DNA of 64,000 bases. Origin: Rhodospirillaceae bacterium. Lineage in GTDB: Bacteria > Pseudomonadota > Alphaproteobacteria > GCA-2731375. The first letter of the stretch is position 1. Every line of letters starts with the position of its first letter. Position numbers and translations under genes: made by a program. Below the pieces are notes generated by a model. It did not search any database and had not been told where the DNA came from. It saw nothing but the letters and a program-made list of their open reading frames with translations. Below, one piece after another: positions 36,620 through 44,707 of this stretch. The DNA is taken from the NCBI GenBank assembly GCA_018660265.1, contig JABJKS010000089.1, positions 124,001 to 188,000 on the forward strand. The letters are read 5' to 3'.

Positions 36620-38776
36620 ATGACAGAATTCGAAAATGTCCTCCCGGCACTTGGCCAGGCATTGAACCAACGTGGCTATACTGCCCTGACCCCGGTGCAG
36701 GAGGCTGTGCTGGACCCGAAACTGCAGGACACGGACGTTTTAGTCTCGGCCCAGACCGGGTCGGGCAAAACCGTTGCCTTTGGCCTGACTCTCGCCCCCG
36801 CCCTGTTGGATGGGGCAGATCGTTTCTCTGGTCATGAGCAAGGCAACCATCCGCCCCTGGCCCTTGCCGTGGCACCAACACGGGAATTGGCTCTGCAGGT
36901 GAAGCGGGAGCTGGAATGGTTGTATAAGGAAACCGGTGCCACCCTGGCCAGCTGTGTGGGCGGCATGGATATGCGAACCGAACGGCGGAACCTGCAACGG
37001 GGCGCACATATCGTGGTCGGAACGCCCGGCCGGTTGCGCGATCATATAGAACGCGGATCGTTGGATATGACAGGCCTGCGCGCCGTGGTCCTGGACGAAG
37101 CGGACGAGATGCTGGATCTGGGCTTTCGCGAGGATCTTGAATTCATACTCGGTGCCGCACCCGAAACCCGCCGGACCCTGATGTTTTCGGCGACGGTACC
37201 GCGCACAATTGCCGCCCTGGCCAAACGTTATCAGCGCGATGCGGTGCGCATCTCCACCCAAGCCGAACAAAGCCAGCATCTGGATATCGAATACCGCGCC
37301 CTGACCATTGCCAGCAATGACCGGGAAAACGCTATTATCAACGTCCTGCGCTATTACGAGGCGGAAAGCGCATTGGTCTTTTGCGGCACGCGGGCGGCAG
37401 TCAATCACATGACGGCCCGTTTCAACAATCGTGGCTTTTCCGTTGTCGCCCTGTCCGGCGAGTTAAGCCAGAATGAGCGCACCCTGGCCCTACAAGCCAT
37501 GCGCAACGGCAGAGCCAGGGTCTGTATCGCCACGGATGTGGCCGCCCGCGGCATTGATCTGCCGAATTGCGGACTGGTTATCCATGCGGATATGCCTAAA
37601 ACCAAGGAAAGCCTGCTGCATCGGAGTGGCCGTACGGGCCGGGCCGGACGCAAGGGCGTTTCCGTTCTGATGGTGCCGCACAATTGGCGCAAACGGACGG
37701 AACGGCTGCTGGGCGGGGCGCGGATTGATGCCACATGGGCCAGGCCGCCGACGGTGCTGGAGATCATGCGCCGGGACAATGAACGCCTGCTGACCGATCC
37801 CAGCCTGTCCGAGCCATTGACGGAGGAAGAACAGACCTTCGTGGCGGAGCTGCTATCCCAACATAGTGCTGAGCAGGTGGCTGCCGCTTTTGTCCGGCGT
37901 TTTCATGGCGATCGTTCAGCGCCTGAGGAGCTATTGGATACGGGACCACCCGAACAAAAAGACAAACGCCGGGACGATTTCAAGGATGGCGTCTGGTTCT
38001 CCTTAAGCGTTGGCCGCAATAAACAGGCCGAACCCCGTTGGTTGTTGCCCATGTTGTGCAAGGCAGGCGATATCACCAAGCGTGATATTGGTGCCATCAG
38101 AATTGATCAGGCCCAAACCTATGTGGAACTGGCACCGGGCTGTGTTGATCGTTTCCTCGCCGCCATTGGCCCGGAGGCGACGGTGGAGAAAGGCGTCACC
38201 GTGTCCCGCATGGACAATGCGCCGCAAAACTTCAAGCCACGCTCCGAGCGGCCGGGGCGTTCCGAACGCCCAGAACGTTCGGAACGTTCCGAAAGGCCGT
38301 ATACGAAAAACAAACCCTTTGCCGCGCGCAAAAAGGCTGGGTATGAGCGCAAGAATGACGAACGCACGGTTGCCTTGGAACCGGACAGAGCGCCGGGCCA
38401 GCGTGCGGAAGATAAACGGCACGAGGTCAGCAAGCCGGCACGCGAAGAGATAAAGACAGAAAAATTCGATGCCGTAATTCACCCCGCCCCGAAAGCCAAA
38501 GACGAAAAGTATCAGGGCAAAAAGCGCCGGGATATCCAACCCTGGGACAAGTCTGAAAAGCCTGAAAAGCCTGAAAAGACGGAAAAGTTCGATAAGCCGG
38601 AAAAGTCAGAGAAATCAGAGAAGCGGCCCGCCAAGAGACCTGTCTTAAAGGCCAAGAAAAGAATGTCGAAAAAGTCCAAGTTGGCCATCAAAGCTGCAAA
38701 GGCCATCAACATACCGAAAATCAAAGGCGCGCCGCGACCCGGCTCCGGCCCTTTGAAGCGGAGAAAAGCGCCATAG
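36620..38776 (+). CDS. DEAD-box RNA helicase with DbpA-type RNA-binding domain and charged tail
   Basis: 718 residues. Helicase motifs in order: Q-motif region GYTALTPVQEA, motif I SAQTGSGKT, Ia PTRELALQV, Ib TPGRLRDHI, II DEADEMLDLGF, III FSATVP, IV-V VFCGTRA and ARGIDLP, and VI HRSGRTGRAGRKG. From about residue 455 is a DbpA/CsdA-type RNA-binding domain (WFSLSVGRNKQAEP, then TYVELAPGCVDRFLAAIG). The last ~170 residues are disordered and very basic/acidic, with SER-P and KPEK-type repeats. Likely roles are ribosome assembly or cold-dependent RNA unwinding. The start at 36620 has GAAGAG only three bases upstream and is moderately certain; the frame remains open upstream. Confidence 0.93.
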   Translation: MTEFENVLPALGQALNQRGYTALTPVQEAVLDPKLQDTDVLVSAQTGSGKTVAFGLTLAPALLDGADRFSGHEQGNHPPLALAVAPTRELALQVKRELEWLYKETGATLASCVGGMDMRTERRNLQRGAHIVVGTPGRLRDHIERGSLDMTGLRAVVLDEADEMLDLGFREDLEFILGAAPETRRTLMFSATVPRTIAALAKRYQRDAVRISTQAEQSQHLDIEYRALTIASNDRENAIINVLRYYEAESALVFCGTRAAVNHMTARFNNRGFSVVALSGELSQNERTLALQAMRNGRARVCIATDVAARGIDLPNCGLVIHADMPKTKESLLHRSGRTGRAGRKGVSVLMVPHNWRKRTERLLGGARIDATWARPPTVLEIMRRDNERLLTDPSLSEPLTEEEQTFVAELLSQHSAEQVAAAFVRRFHGDRSAPEELLDTGPPEQKDKRRDDFKDGVWFSLSVGRNKQAEPRWLLPMLCKAGDITKRDIGAIRIDQAQTYVELAPGCVDRFLAAIGPEATVEKGVTVSRMDNAPQNFKPRSERPGRSERPERSERSERPYTKNKPFAARKKAGYERKNDERTVALEPDRAPGQRAEDKRHEVSKPAREEIKTEKFDAVIHPAPKAKDEKYQGKKRRDIQPWDKSEKPEKPEKTEKFDKPEKSEKSEKRPAKRPVLKAKKRMSKKSKLAIKAAKAINIPKIKGAPRPGSGPLKRRKAP
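38550..38633 (+). repeat. Degenerate tandem repeat in the helicase tail (KPEK units)
   Basis: A 9-base unit close to CCTGAAAAG is repeated exactly and then degenerately, giving KPEKPEKPEK and then TEKFDKPEKSEKSEK at the protein level. A second tract, at 38240-38300, encodes RSER-P units from GTTCCGAACG-like repeats. Both are coding low-complexity repeats inside one gene. Confidence 0.7.
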
Positions 38777-38786
38777 TTGGACGAAG

Positions 38787-39617
38787 TTAAGCGCCCGGCC
38801 AAACCTGAGGGTAGTGAGGCGCGCGCAAGCGATCACCGTCATTGAATTTGGCACTGCGCAGATGTTCATTCGTTCCGGGGCGGGTGTCATATTGAATATC
38901 ATCGCCCGTATAGCGCACCGTATAGCCGCGCCGGCGCACATCGTCGCGCAGATTGCCGCCCGCACCATGCACGGTCAGGGCATGGAAAACATAGATATCG
39001 CCGGGCTCTAAATCCCAAGTGACGATATCATAGTCGCGGCGCGCGGCCTCAATATCCGGGATTTCCACATAGTCGGGATTTCGTTCGTAATCGTCGTGGG
39101 CCTTGGTATCGCCAAAGCGTTCCGGTTGATAAAAGGTATTCCATTTGTGAGAACCGCGGATGAATTCCAGGGCTCCGCTATCCTTGGTCACCGGGTCTGG
39201 TGACATCCAGAAGGACACGATCTGCCAGCCCCGGATCGGCCAATAAGGTTGATCATTATGCCAGCGGGTCGGGTTCGGTGTGCCGGCTTCCTTCACGAAC
39301 AACTGATCGTACAACAAATTGACACTATCACTGTTCAGAAAGCGCGCGGCCAGGGCCGGCATGGAAGAGTCCCGGCAAAAGGCCCGAAAATCCGGATCAT
39401 GCTCCCATATCCGCAAATTGCCATGAAACCGTCCCTTGCCGCCCGTCGCCGGATAGCCGTGTACAAAAGGGGCAGGCTCTGCGATATCACGTTCGATTGC
39501 GCCCGCGATCCGTTCCAGCCATTCAGGCGATACCGCCCCGCGCAAAACCACGACACCATCTTCATTGTAGGCCTGGATATCCTCATCACGGATGTTCGCC
39601 TGGGTGGGGCTATTCAT
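38787..39617 (-). CDS. Phytanoyl-CoA dioxygenase (PhyH) family protein
   Basis: A 276-residue Fe(II)/2-oxoglutarate-dependent dioxygenase candidate. The metal-binding His-x-Asp is in TRWHNDQPYWPI, the distal His is in FHALTVHGAGGN, and the 2-oxoglutarate Arg is in RRRGYTVRYTGDD. The start at 39617 is favoured by AAGG nine bases upstream and by the natural N-terminus MNSPTQANIRDEDIQAYNED. Members hydroxylate or halogenate varied small molecules, so the substrate is unknown. It is divergent from the ParDE module across a region of clearly higher AT content and convergent with the helicase gene. A second, only distantly related PhyH gene is at 58530-59678. Confidence 0.9.
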   Translation of the reverse strand: MNSPTQANIRDEDIQAYNEDGVVVLRGAVSPEWLERIAGAIERDIAEPAPFVHGYPATGGKGRFHGNLRIWEHDPDFRAFCRDSSMPALAARFLNSDSVNLLYDQLFVKEAGTPNPTRWHNDQPYWPIRGWQIVSFWMSPDPVTKDSGALEFIRGSHKWNTFYQPERFGDTKAHDDYERNPDYVEIPDIEAARRDYDIVTWDLEPGDIYVFHALTVHGAGGNLRDDVRRRGYTVRYTGDDIQYDTRPGTNEHLRSAKFNDGDRLRAPHYPQVWPGA

Positions 39618-39727
39618 GGCACGGCCTTTTCTGATAGTTACAATTAGCATAACAATAGTTGATTTTTAGATCATTGAATTTTACCAATAATTACTAAATA
39701 TTAGCAGTGATACAGAAAGGTAATTTG

Positions 39728-39964
39728 ATGGCGAAAACAACCAGCATCGCACTTGGGGACCATTTTACAGGGTTTGTCAGCCAACAGCTATCCACCGGTC
39801 GATACGGCTCGGCCAGCGAGGTCGTCAGAGCGGGTCTGCGCATTCTCGAAGAGCATGAAGCCAAATATCAGGCCTTACAGAATGCTGTAACTACCGGCTT
39901 AGATAGTGGTGTGACGGACGATTTTAGCATGGATAAGATCCAGCAGGAGTTGGACGCAGAATAG
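39728..39964 (+). CDS. parD: ParD-type antitoxin
   Basis: 78 residues, starting at the ATG at 39728 with AAGG seven bases upstream. The N-terminal ribbon-helix-helix (TSIALGDHFTGFVSQQLSTG, then YGSASEVVRAGLRILEEHE) is characteristic of ParD-family antitoxins, which bind DNA and autoregulate. The C-terminal ~35 residues would wrap the toxin. Its stop codon overlaps the GTG start of the toxin by one base. The sequence just upstream (39635-39727) is far more AT-rich than the surroundings, which may point to acquisition by transfer and probably holds the promoter. Confidence 0.9.
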   Translation: MAKTTSIALGDHFTGFVSQQLSTGRYGSASEVVRAGLRILEEHEAKYQALQNAVTTGLDSGVTDDFSMDKIQQELDAE

Positions 39965-40416
39965 TGCCGGGCTTTCATGTCAGCAACGCCGCCCAGGTTG
40001 ATATCCGCAGCATCGGTCGATACACACAAAGGCAATGGGGCGCGGCGCAACGACGTCTATATCTGTCCGGCTTAGAGTTGAAATTTTCACAGCTCGCCAA
40101 AAACCCGGAACTCTCACCAGAACGATGGGAATTCGTGCCGCCTGTGCGCATCTACAATTACGAAAAACATCTCGTCGTTTACATACCCGAGGGCGCAGGC
40201 ATCTTAGTTATCCGGGTCCAAAGCATCGTCGATAAATTCCATGCGGTCCTTGCCCCAATACAGCTCCCCATCGATGACAAAGCTGGGGACGCCGAAGACG
40301 CCTCGATCCAGGGCATTATTGGTGCTGTCGATCAACATTTGACGCACGGTTTCGCTTTCCGCTGCCTGCTCCAAATCGTCACCGGTAACACCCAAGGCCT
40401 CGGCCAAAGGGCGTAA
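39964..40416 (+). CDS. parE: ParE-type toxin with aberrant C-terminus (antisense overlap)
   Basis: Residues 1-85 are a recognisable ParE/RelE-superfamily toxin (SIGRYTQRQWGAAQRRLYL, LAKNPELSPERWEF, YEKHLVVYIPEGAGILVIRV). ParE proteins normally end within about 12 residues of this point in a LHxxMD-type motif. Here the frame has no stop and continues for 65 more residues that are only the antisense of the isomerase gene at 40204-40803. The C-terminal helix or strand of the toxin is therefore lost or replaced. It may be an inactive remnant, or a toxin with a novel tail. The start is a GTG overlapping the parD stop. Overlap with the convergent gene is 213 bases. Confidence 0.75.
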   Translation: MPGFHVSNAAQVDIRSIGRYTQRQWGAAQRRLYLSGLELKFSQLAKNPELSPERWEFVPPVRIYNYEKHLVVYIPEGAGILVIRVQSIVDKFHAVLAPIQLPIDDKAGDAEDASIQGIIGAVDQHLTHGFAFRCLLQIVTGNTQGLGQRA

Positions 40417-40803
40417 GCCGGAGAAATCGGCGATGGTGGCATCATTGCCTTCCCAATAAGCCGCCATCAGGGCATCAATGAACGCAACCTCCTTGCCCCA
40501 TTGCCGCATGGCCAGGCTGGCGCGCAGGGCGCGGGAGGTTTTGATGGGAAAGATGTCCGGCATCCGAAAGGCTAGATTGTGGCGCTCTGCCCAACGATCC
40601 AGATCACGCAAACGGTTGGATATTTTGGCGCTGGGTTCCTCCATCAGGACATAATTGTGATGGCGAAAGACAAAGCCCAAGTTGACGGGATGCAAAATCA
40701 GCTGGGCCCCATGGCGGGCCACGATGGGTTTGATCAAATGCCAGGCAAAATAGGAATTGGTGGAGCCGACTTCCCAATAAAAATCGATTTGTTTTTGCGC
40801 CAT
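40204..40803 (-). CDS. 2-hydroxychromene-2-carboxylate isomerase-like (DsbA-fold) protein
   Basis: A 199-residue thioredoxin-fold protein of the kappa-GST/HCCA-isomerase type. It has FYWEVGSTNSYFAW in place of the FDFxSPYSY motif, the DIFPIKTSRALRASL helix, and GVFGVPSFVIDGELYWGKDRMEF with the cis-Pro. These enzymes isomerise ring-cleavage products with glutathione, in aromatic (naphthalene-type) catabolism. The active-site Cys is not present, as in many HCCA isomerases, where Ser is used (here in GSTNS). It is last in a minus-strand operon with an enoyl-CoA hydratase and an FAD-dependent dehydrogenase, which fits a small degradative pathway. Its last residues (DALDPDN) overlap the misread ParE frame. 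Confidence 0.88.
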   Translation of the reverse strand: MAQKQIDFYWEVGSTNSYFAWHLIKPIVARHGAQLILHPVNLGFVFRHHNYVLMEEPSAKISNRLRDLDRWAERHNLAFRMPDIFPIKTSRALRASLAMRQWGKEVAFIDALMAAYWEGNDATIADFSGLRPLAEALGVTGDDLEQAAESETVRQMLIDSTNNALDRGVFGVPSFVIDGELYWGKDRMEFIDDALDPDN

Positions 40804-40807
40804 GATC

Positions 40808-41584
40808 CTACTCTAACGCCCCATGGCGGCCTGCGCCGGCCACGAAACGCCCTGCCCCCGATTGGAACTGATCTTCAAAGGCCGCTTTGGAACCAGCGAT
40901 CTCGCGATCAATCGCCTCCGCCTCCTCATAGTCCCATTGGCTGATGATTGAGGCACGATCGGACAACATGGCCACTTGCGGGAAGCTGGCCAATTGCTGT
41001 GCTAATGCCGTCGCGGCATCCAACGCCTTACCGGCGGGAACAAGCCGATCCGCCAGTCCCATGGCCTTGGCCTCCTCGGCATCTACGCCCCGACCCGTCA
41101 TCATCATATCCAAGGCCCGGCTTTCGCCCACAATGCGGGGCAGGCGCACAGTACAGCCGTTGGGCATGGGGCCACCAAATCGCCGGCAAAACACGCCGAA
41201 CACAGCCGTTTCGGAGGCCACGCGCAGATCACACCAGACAGCCAAGGCCAAGCCCGCTGCGACCGCGTGGCCTTCGACGGCGGCAATAACCGGTTTTGAC
41301 AGCCGACGCCGCGTGGCCCCACGATCCGTCCCCGCCCAGCAGTATCCGAGAGATGCACCGGAGGCCAATTCAGCCAAATCCGCGCCGGCACAGAATGCAC
41401 CGTCCGATCCTGTCAGAACGGCCACCCTTGCCGCCTCGTCAACCTCAAATGCAGCAAAGACATCGTGCAGGGTTTGTACGGTTTCCACATCGCAGGCGTT
41501 TTTAACCTGTGGCCGGTTGATGGTGACAATAGTGACCGGCCCATCTTGTGAGACCAGGACCTTGCCGTCCGCATGTTCGATCAT
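40808..41584 (-). CDS. Enoyl-CoA hydratase/isomerase (crotonase) family
   Basis: 258 residues, crotonase fold: GPVTIVTINRPQVKNACD, the oxyanion-hole motif GAFCAGADLAELASG, AVEGHAVAAGLALAVWCDLRVA and VGESRALDMMMTGRGVDAEEA. The two catalytic acidic residues of true hydratases are not obvious. The loop where the first Glu should lie reads FCRRFGGPMPNG, and the second site is similarly altered, so a different crotonase activity is possible. It overlaps the upstream dehydrogenase by four bases (ATGA) and is followed four bases later by the isomerase-like gene. Substrate unknown. Confidence 0.87.
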   Translation of the reverse strand: MIEHADGKVLVSQDGPVTIVTINRPQVKNACDVETVQTLHDVFAAFEVDEAARVAVLTGSDGAFCAGADLAELASGASLGYCWAGTDRGATRRRLSKPVIAAVEGHAVAAGLALAVWCDLRVASETAVFGVFCRRFGGPMPNGCTVRLPRIVGESRALDMMMTGRGVDAEEAKAMGLADRLVPAGKALDAATALAQQLASFPQVAMLSDRASIISQWDYEEAEAIDREIAGSKAAFEDQFQSGAGRFVAGAGRHGALE

Positions 41585-43059
41585 CGCTGTTCCTCCCTGG
41601 AATTTCTTCGACGGGCCGCATCCTCACCCGCCAGACGCCCGGTCACCGCGCCGCGCATAACGGACGTAGCGCCGGTATAGACCCGATAGTAGATGCCCGC
41701 GACCTCACCGGCGGCATACAGGCCTGGTATGGCATCGCCTTCCGCATTGATGACACGGGCGCGCTCATCGATCTTAACGCCGCCAAAGGTGAAGCAGTTG
41801 GCGCAAATCATCGGCCAGGCCTTAAAGGGCGGTCGGACGATGGGTCTGGCCCAATGTGATTTGCGCAGTGCCAAGCCGGTGGTGGCCAAACCATCAGTGC
41901 GCAGGGGATCAAATTTCTCTTCGACCGGACAGGCCTGATTGTAGGCCTCGACCGTGGCGCTGAAATCCCGGGCATCAACTTCCATCAACCCGGCCAGTTC
42001 ATCTAAGGAGCCCGCTTCAAGCGGCGGAATACGGGAGCGTACGGTCACCGGCCAGTTTTCAACATCATCCAATCCGGCGTCAAACACCGCATAGGCGATG
42101 CCATGACGCTGCCCCATGATGATGCGGGCAACCGCCTCGTACGTCGCATCGACCATGCCCGGCGCCTCGTCCGTAAAACGCTGACCCGCATCATTGACCA
42201 GAATGCCGTAGGAATAGTTCAACACCACCGGTTCAATATCGGTTGATCGCGGATCAACGGGCTGGGCATGAAAACTGCCGTAGTCACCACAGGATGCCGC
42301 CCCGGCCTCCAGGGCCATCGCCACGCCTTCGCCCCGATTGTAATGGCCCCCACGGGCCACGGGACGGATGAATTGCGCCTGCGGGCCCATATAATGGCTC
42401 AGCATTTCCTGATTGCCCTCGAACCCGCCACTGGCCAGGATCACACTGCGCCCGCGAATTTCCATCGGCTTATTACCGGGGCCCACGGCACGGATACCTA
42501 TGATGGCCCCCTCATCGTTATGGATCAAACCCCGCGCCGCGGTCTCGTAAAATATTGCGATGTCATCCGGCCGATCATCTGCGTAGGCACCCAGGGCCTC
42601 AATTAATGCCAGGCCGCCGCCGATGGGCCCCATGCGCGTGGTTGACTGGCTGAGGAAATAGAGCGGCAGGAAATCAAATTTGACGCCAAATTCCTTCAAC
42701 CATTTCAATGCCTTCGGTGCTTCCTCGGCAATGGTGGCGATCAGATGGGGGTCTGCCAGGCCCAAAGCCCGCAGCACCCGCGGCTGGTTCTCCCGATCCC
42801 GCACCGCATCGCGCAAAACGCCTGGGTCCGGCCAGCCGCCCGCATTGGCGGCAAAGCGATCCTCGAAATCATCCGACACCGCGTCCTCAGACTTCATGCG
42901 CCAGAAGCTTTCCGTATAGCGGGTATTGCCGCCGCGTTCATCCTGGGGTGCACGTTCCAACACGGCGACCCGCGCGCCATTCTGCTGGGCCGTAATGGCC
43001 GCCGATAGCCCCGCTATGCCGCAGCCGACCACCACAACATCGAATTCAATTGCCTGCAT
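41581..43059 (-). CDS. FAD-dependent dehydrogenase (FrdA/TcuA-type)
   Basis: A 492-residue flavoprotein with an N-terminal FAD fold (DVVVVGCGIAGLSAAITAQQNG), the FAD-binding RGGNTRYTESFWRM segment, ILASGGFEGNQEMLSHYMG, and the C-terminal ITGEVAGIYY-like AAGEVAGIYYRVYTGATSVM. This pattern matches the FAD_binding_2 group that includes fumarate reductase flavoproteins and tricarballylate dehydrogenase TcuA. No haem motif or Tat signal is seen, so it is likely to be a cytosolic dehydrogenase acting on a carboxylic acid. It is first in the three-gene operon running 43059 to 40204. Naming it tcuA is not justified without a tcuB or tcuC partner. Confidence 0.87.
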   Translation of the reverse strand: MQAIEFDVVVVGCGIAGLSAAITAQQNGARVAVLERAPQDERGGNTRYTESFWRMKSEDAVSDDFEDRFAANAGGWPDPGVLRDAVRDRENQPRVLRALGLADPHLIATIAEEAPKALKWLKEFGVKFDFLPLYFLSQSTTRMGPIGGGLALIEALGAYADDRPDDIAIFYETAARGLIHNDEGAIIGIRAVGPGNKPMEIRGRSVILASGGFEGNQEMLSHYMGPQAQFIRPVARGGHYNRGEGVAMALEAGAASCGDYGSFHAQPVDPRSTDIEPVVLNYSYGILVNDAGQRFTDEAPGMVDATYEAVARIIMGQRHGIAYAVFDAGLDDVENWPVTVRSRIPPLEAGSLDELAGLMEVDARDFSATVEAYNQACPVEEKFDPLRTDGLATTGLALRKSHWARPIVRPPFKAWPMICANCFTFGGVKIDERARVINAEGDAIPGLYAAGEVAGIYYRVYTGATSVMRGAVTGRLAGEDAARRRNSREEQR

Positions 43060-43114
43060 AATTCAACAGCCTCACTACATCAGTCCGTCACAACGTTTCG
43101 AACCCGATGATAGG

Positions 43115-44035
43115 CTATTTCTCGGCAGATTGAAGCCGCCTCAATCGCGCTTCCCGGAAGGCGATATAGGTGGTGGAGGCGAAAATCACCGTGCCGCCGA
43201 CCCAGGTCCAAATCTCGGGTATTTCGCCAAAAACCATGAAACCGATGGCCGAGGCCCATATAAGACGGACGAAATCAAAGGGCAGGATCGCCGTTGCGTC
43301 AGCCAGTTTAAGGGATTCCGCCATGGCCACATGGGCCAGGCTGCCAAATATCCCCATGACCGCAAACATGCCCAGGAGCTGCCAACTGGGCCAGGTCCAG
43401 AAAAACATCGCGGCCACAAGGGTAAAGGGGATCAGGAATATGTTCTGATAGGTGGTGATGGTCAGGGAAGATTCTGTTCGCCCCAGGGACTTAATGATCA
43501 AAATTGCGCAGGCCCAGATAGAGGACGAGGTCATGACCAGTACGGCGCCAAAATCCAGTTCAATAAAGCCGGGGCGGACAATAATCATGGCACCGGTAAA
43601 ACCCAAAATCAGCGCAACAATACGGCGCATCCGCACCTTTTCGCCCAGGAATATGATCGCACCAAGGGTTGCAAACAGAGGGGCTGTAAAGCTGACGGCG
43701 GAGATCTTGGCCAGGGGCGTAATGGACAGGGCATAGAAAAACATCAACATCGCAAACACCTGCATGATGCCACGCAAGGCATGCAGCTTTATCCGCCGGG
43801 TGCGAAAGGTCGCCCCGCCATTGCGCAAGGCAAAGGGCAGCACCGCCAACAGGCCAAATAAATTACGGAAAAAAGCCACCTCGAACGGGTGGATTTGTCC
43901 TGTCGTCGTGGCATAGCGGATCACCGTGTGCATGGATGTAAAACACAGGGTGGCAAACAGAATCAGCACGATGGCGCGAATATGCGGTGGCAAGCGCCCC
44001 AACGTGCCTTCGATGGCGGCGCTTAAGGATGTCAT
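43115..44035 (-). CDS. EamA/DMT-superfamily transporter
   Basis: 306 residues with about ten hydrophobic helices in two EamA halves (ILFATLCFTSMHTVIRYATT at the start, MAESLKLADATAILPFDFVRL in the second half). The conserved segment PFEVAFFRNLFGLLAVLP resembles the RhaT/SAM-type subgroup common in alphaproteobacteria. It probably exports a small metabolite. It is monocistronic, 55 bases downstream of the dehydrogenase operon start and pointing the same way. C-terminal tail REARLRRLQSAEK. Confidence 0.87.
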   Translation of the reverse strand: MTSLSAAIEGTLGRLPPHIRAIVLILFATLCFTSMHTVIRYATTTGQIHPFEVAFFRNLFGLLAVLPFALRNGGATFRTRRIKLHALRGIMQVFAMLMFFYALSITPLAKISAVSFTAPLFATLGAIIFLGEKVRMRRIVALILGFTGAMIIVRPGFIELDFGAVLVMTSSSIWACAILIIKSLGRTESSLTITTYQNIFLIPFTLVAAMFFWTWPSWQLLGMFAVMGIFGSLAHVAMAESLKLADATAILPFDFVRLIWASAIGFMVFGEIPEIWTWVGGTVIFASTTYIAFREARLRRLQSAEK

Positions 44036-44135
44036 GATGGCGCCAACCTAAACCTCGCCTGTCCCCTGGACAAGTGTGGATGGCGCATGGCACCTATGCA
44101 TTGCAAAATAATAGGGGACAATATGGAGATCCGGC

Positions 44136-44588
44136 ATGAGCAACTTTCGCGTACTTTCCACCAATCACACATCCTTCACTGTCTCCGACCTGGATCGGAG
44201 CGTGGCTTTCTTCGTAGAGGCCCTGGGCTTTGAGATGATCAGCCGGGCACCACGCAACCCGGACTTGATTCAAACCATCACCGGCGTGCCGGGCGCGGAT
44301 ATCGAGGTGGCTTATATCCAAGGTCCCGGCCATCGATTGGAATTGATCCAGTATCACAGCCCCGCTGAACGCAGCCGGATCGAATGCCGGCCGTGCGACA
44401 CGGGCTTTGCCCATGTCGCCTATGATGTGGATGATGCAGAAGCCGCCGTCGCCGCCTCTGCCCCGCATCAGGTATTACCTTTGGGGCCAATCACCAGCAT
44501 CGACAAAGGCCCCAACGCAGGTGGCAAAGTGGTCTACCTGCGCGACCCCGATGGGGTAACAATTGAATATATACAAAAGCCAAACTAG
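44136..44588 (+). CDS. VOC-family (glyoxalase/dioxygenase-fold) protein
   Basis: 150 residues with two beta-alpha-beta-beta-beta units. The first has NHTSFTVSDLDRSVAFFVEALGFEM, with a metal-type His near its start; the second has CDTGFAHVAYDVDDAEAAVA, with another His, and ends YLRDPDGVTIEYIQ, whose final Glu is the usual last metal ligand. It is probably a metal-dependent lyase, dioxygenase or epimerase; the substrate is unknown. GGAG precedes the ATG by seven bases. It lies just upstream of the transporter operon but is separated from it by 119 bases, so it may have its own promoter. Confidence 0.88.
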   Translation: MSNFRVLSTNHTSFTVSDLDRSVAFFVEALGFEMISRAPRNPDLIQTITGVPGADIEVAYIQGPGHRLELIQYHSPAERSRIECRPCDTGFAHVAYDVDDAEAAVAASAPHQVLPLGPITSIDKGPNAGGKVVYLRDPDGVTIEYIQKPN

Positions 44589-44707
44589 ACGCTTTGGCCC
44601 CGGCGCGAATTTCGCTACAATCAGGGCAATACCCTGGCTGGAAACTAAGAACAAGCCGGGCAACAAAAATGACGATCAACACCTAACGTCTTGGGAGAAT
44701 TAGGGAA

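Noticed and set aside
41581-43059. Naming the flavoprotein tcuA
   Set aside because: The family fits, but no TcuB or citrate/tricarballylate transporter gene is present, so the substrate is not supported.
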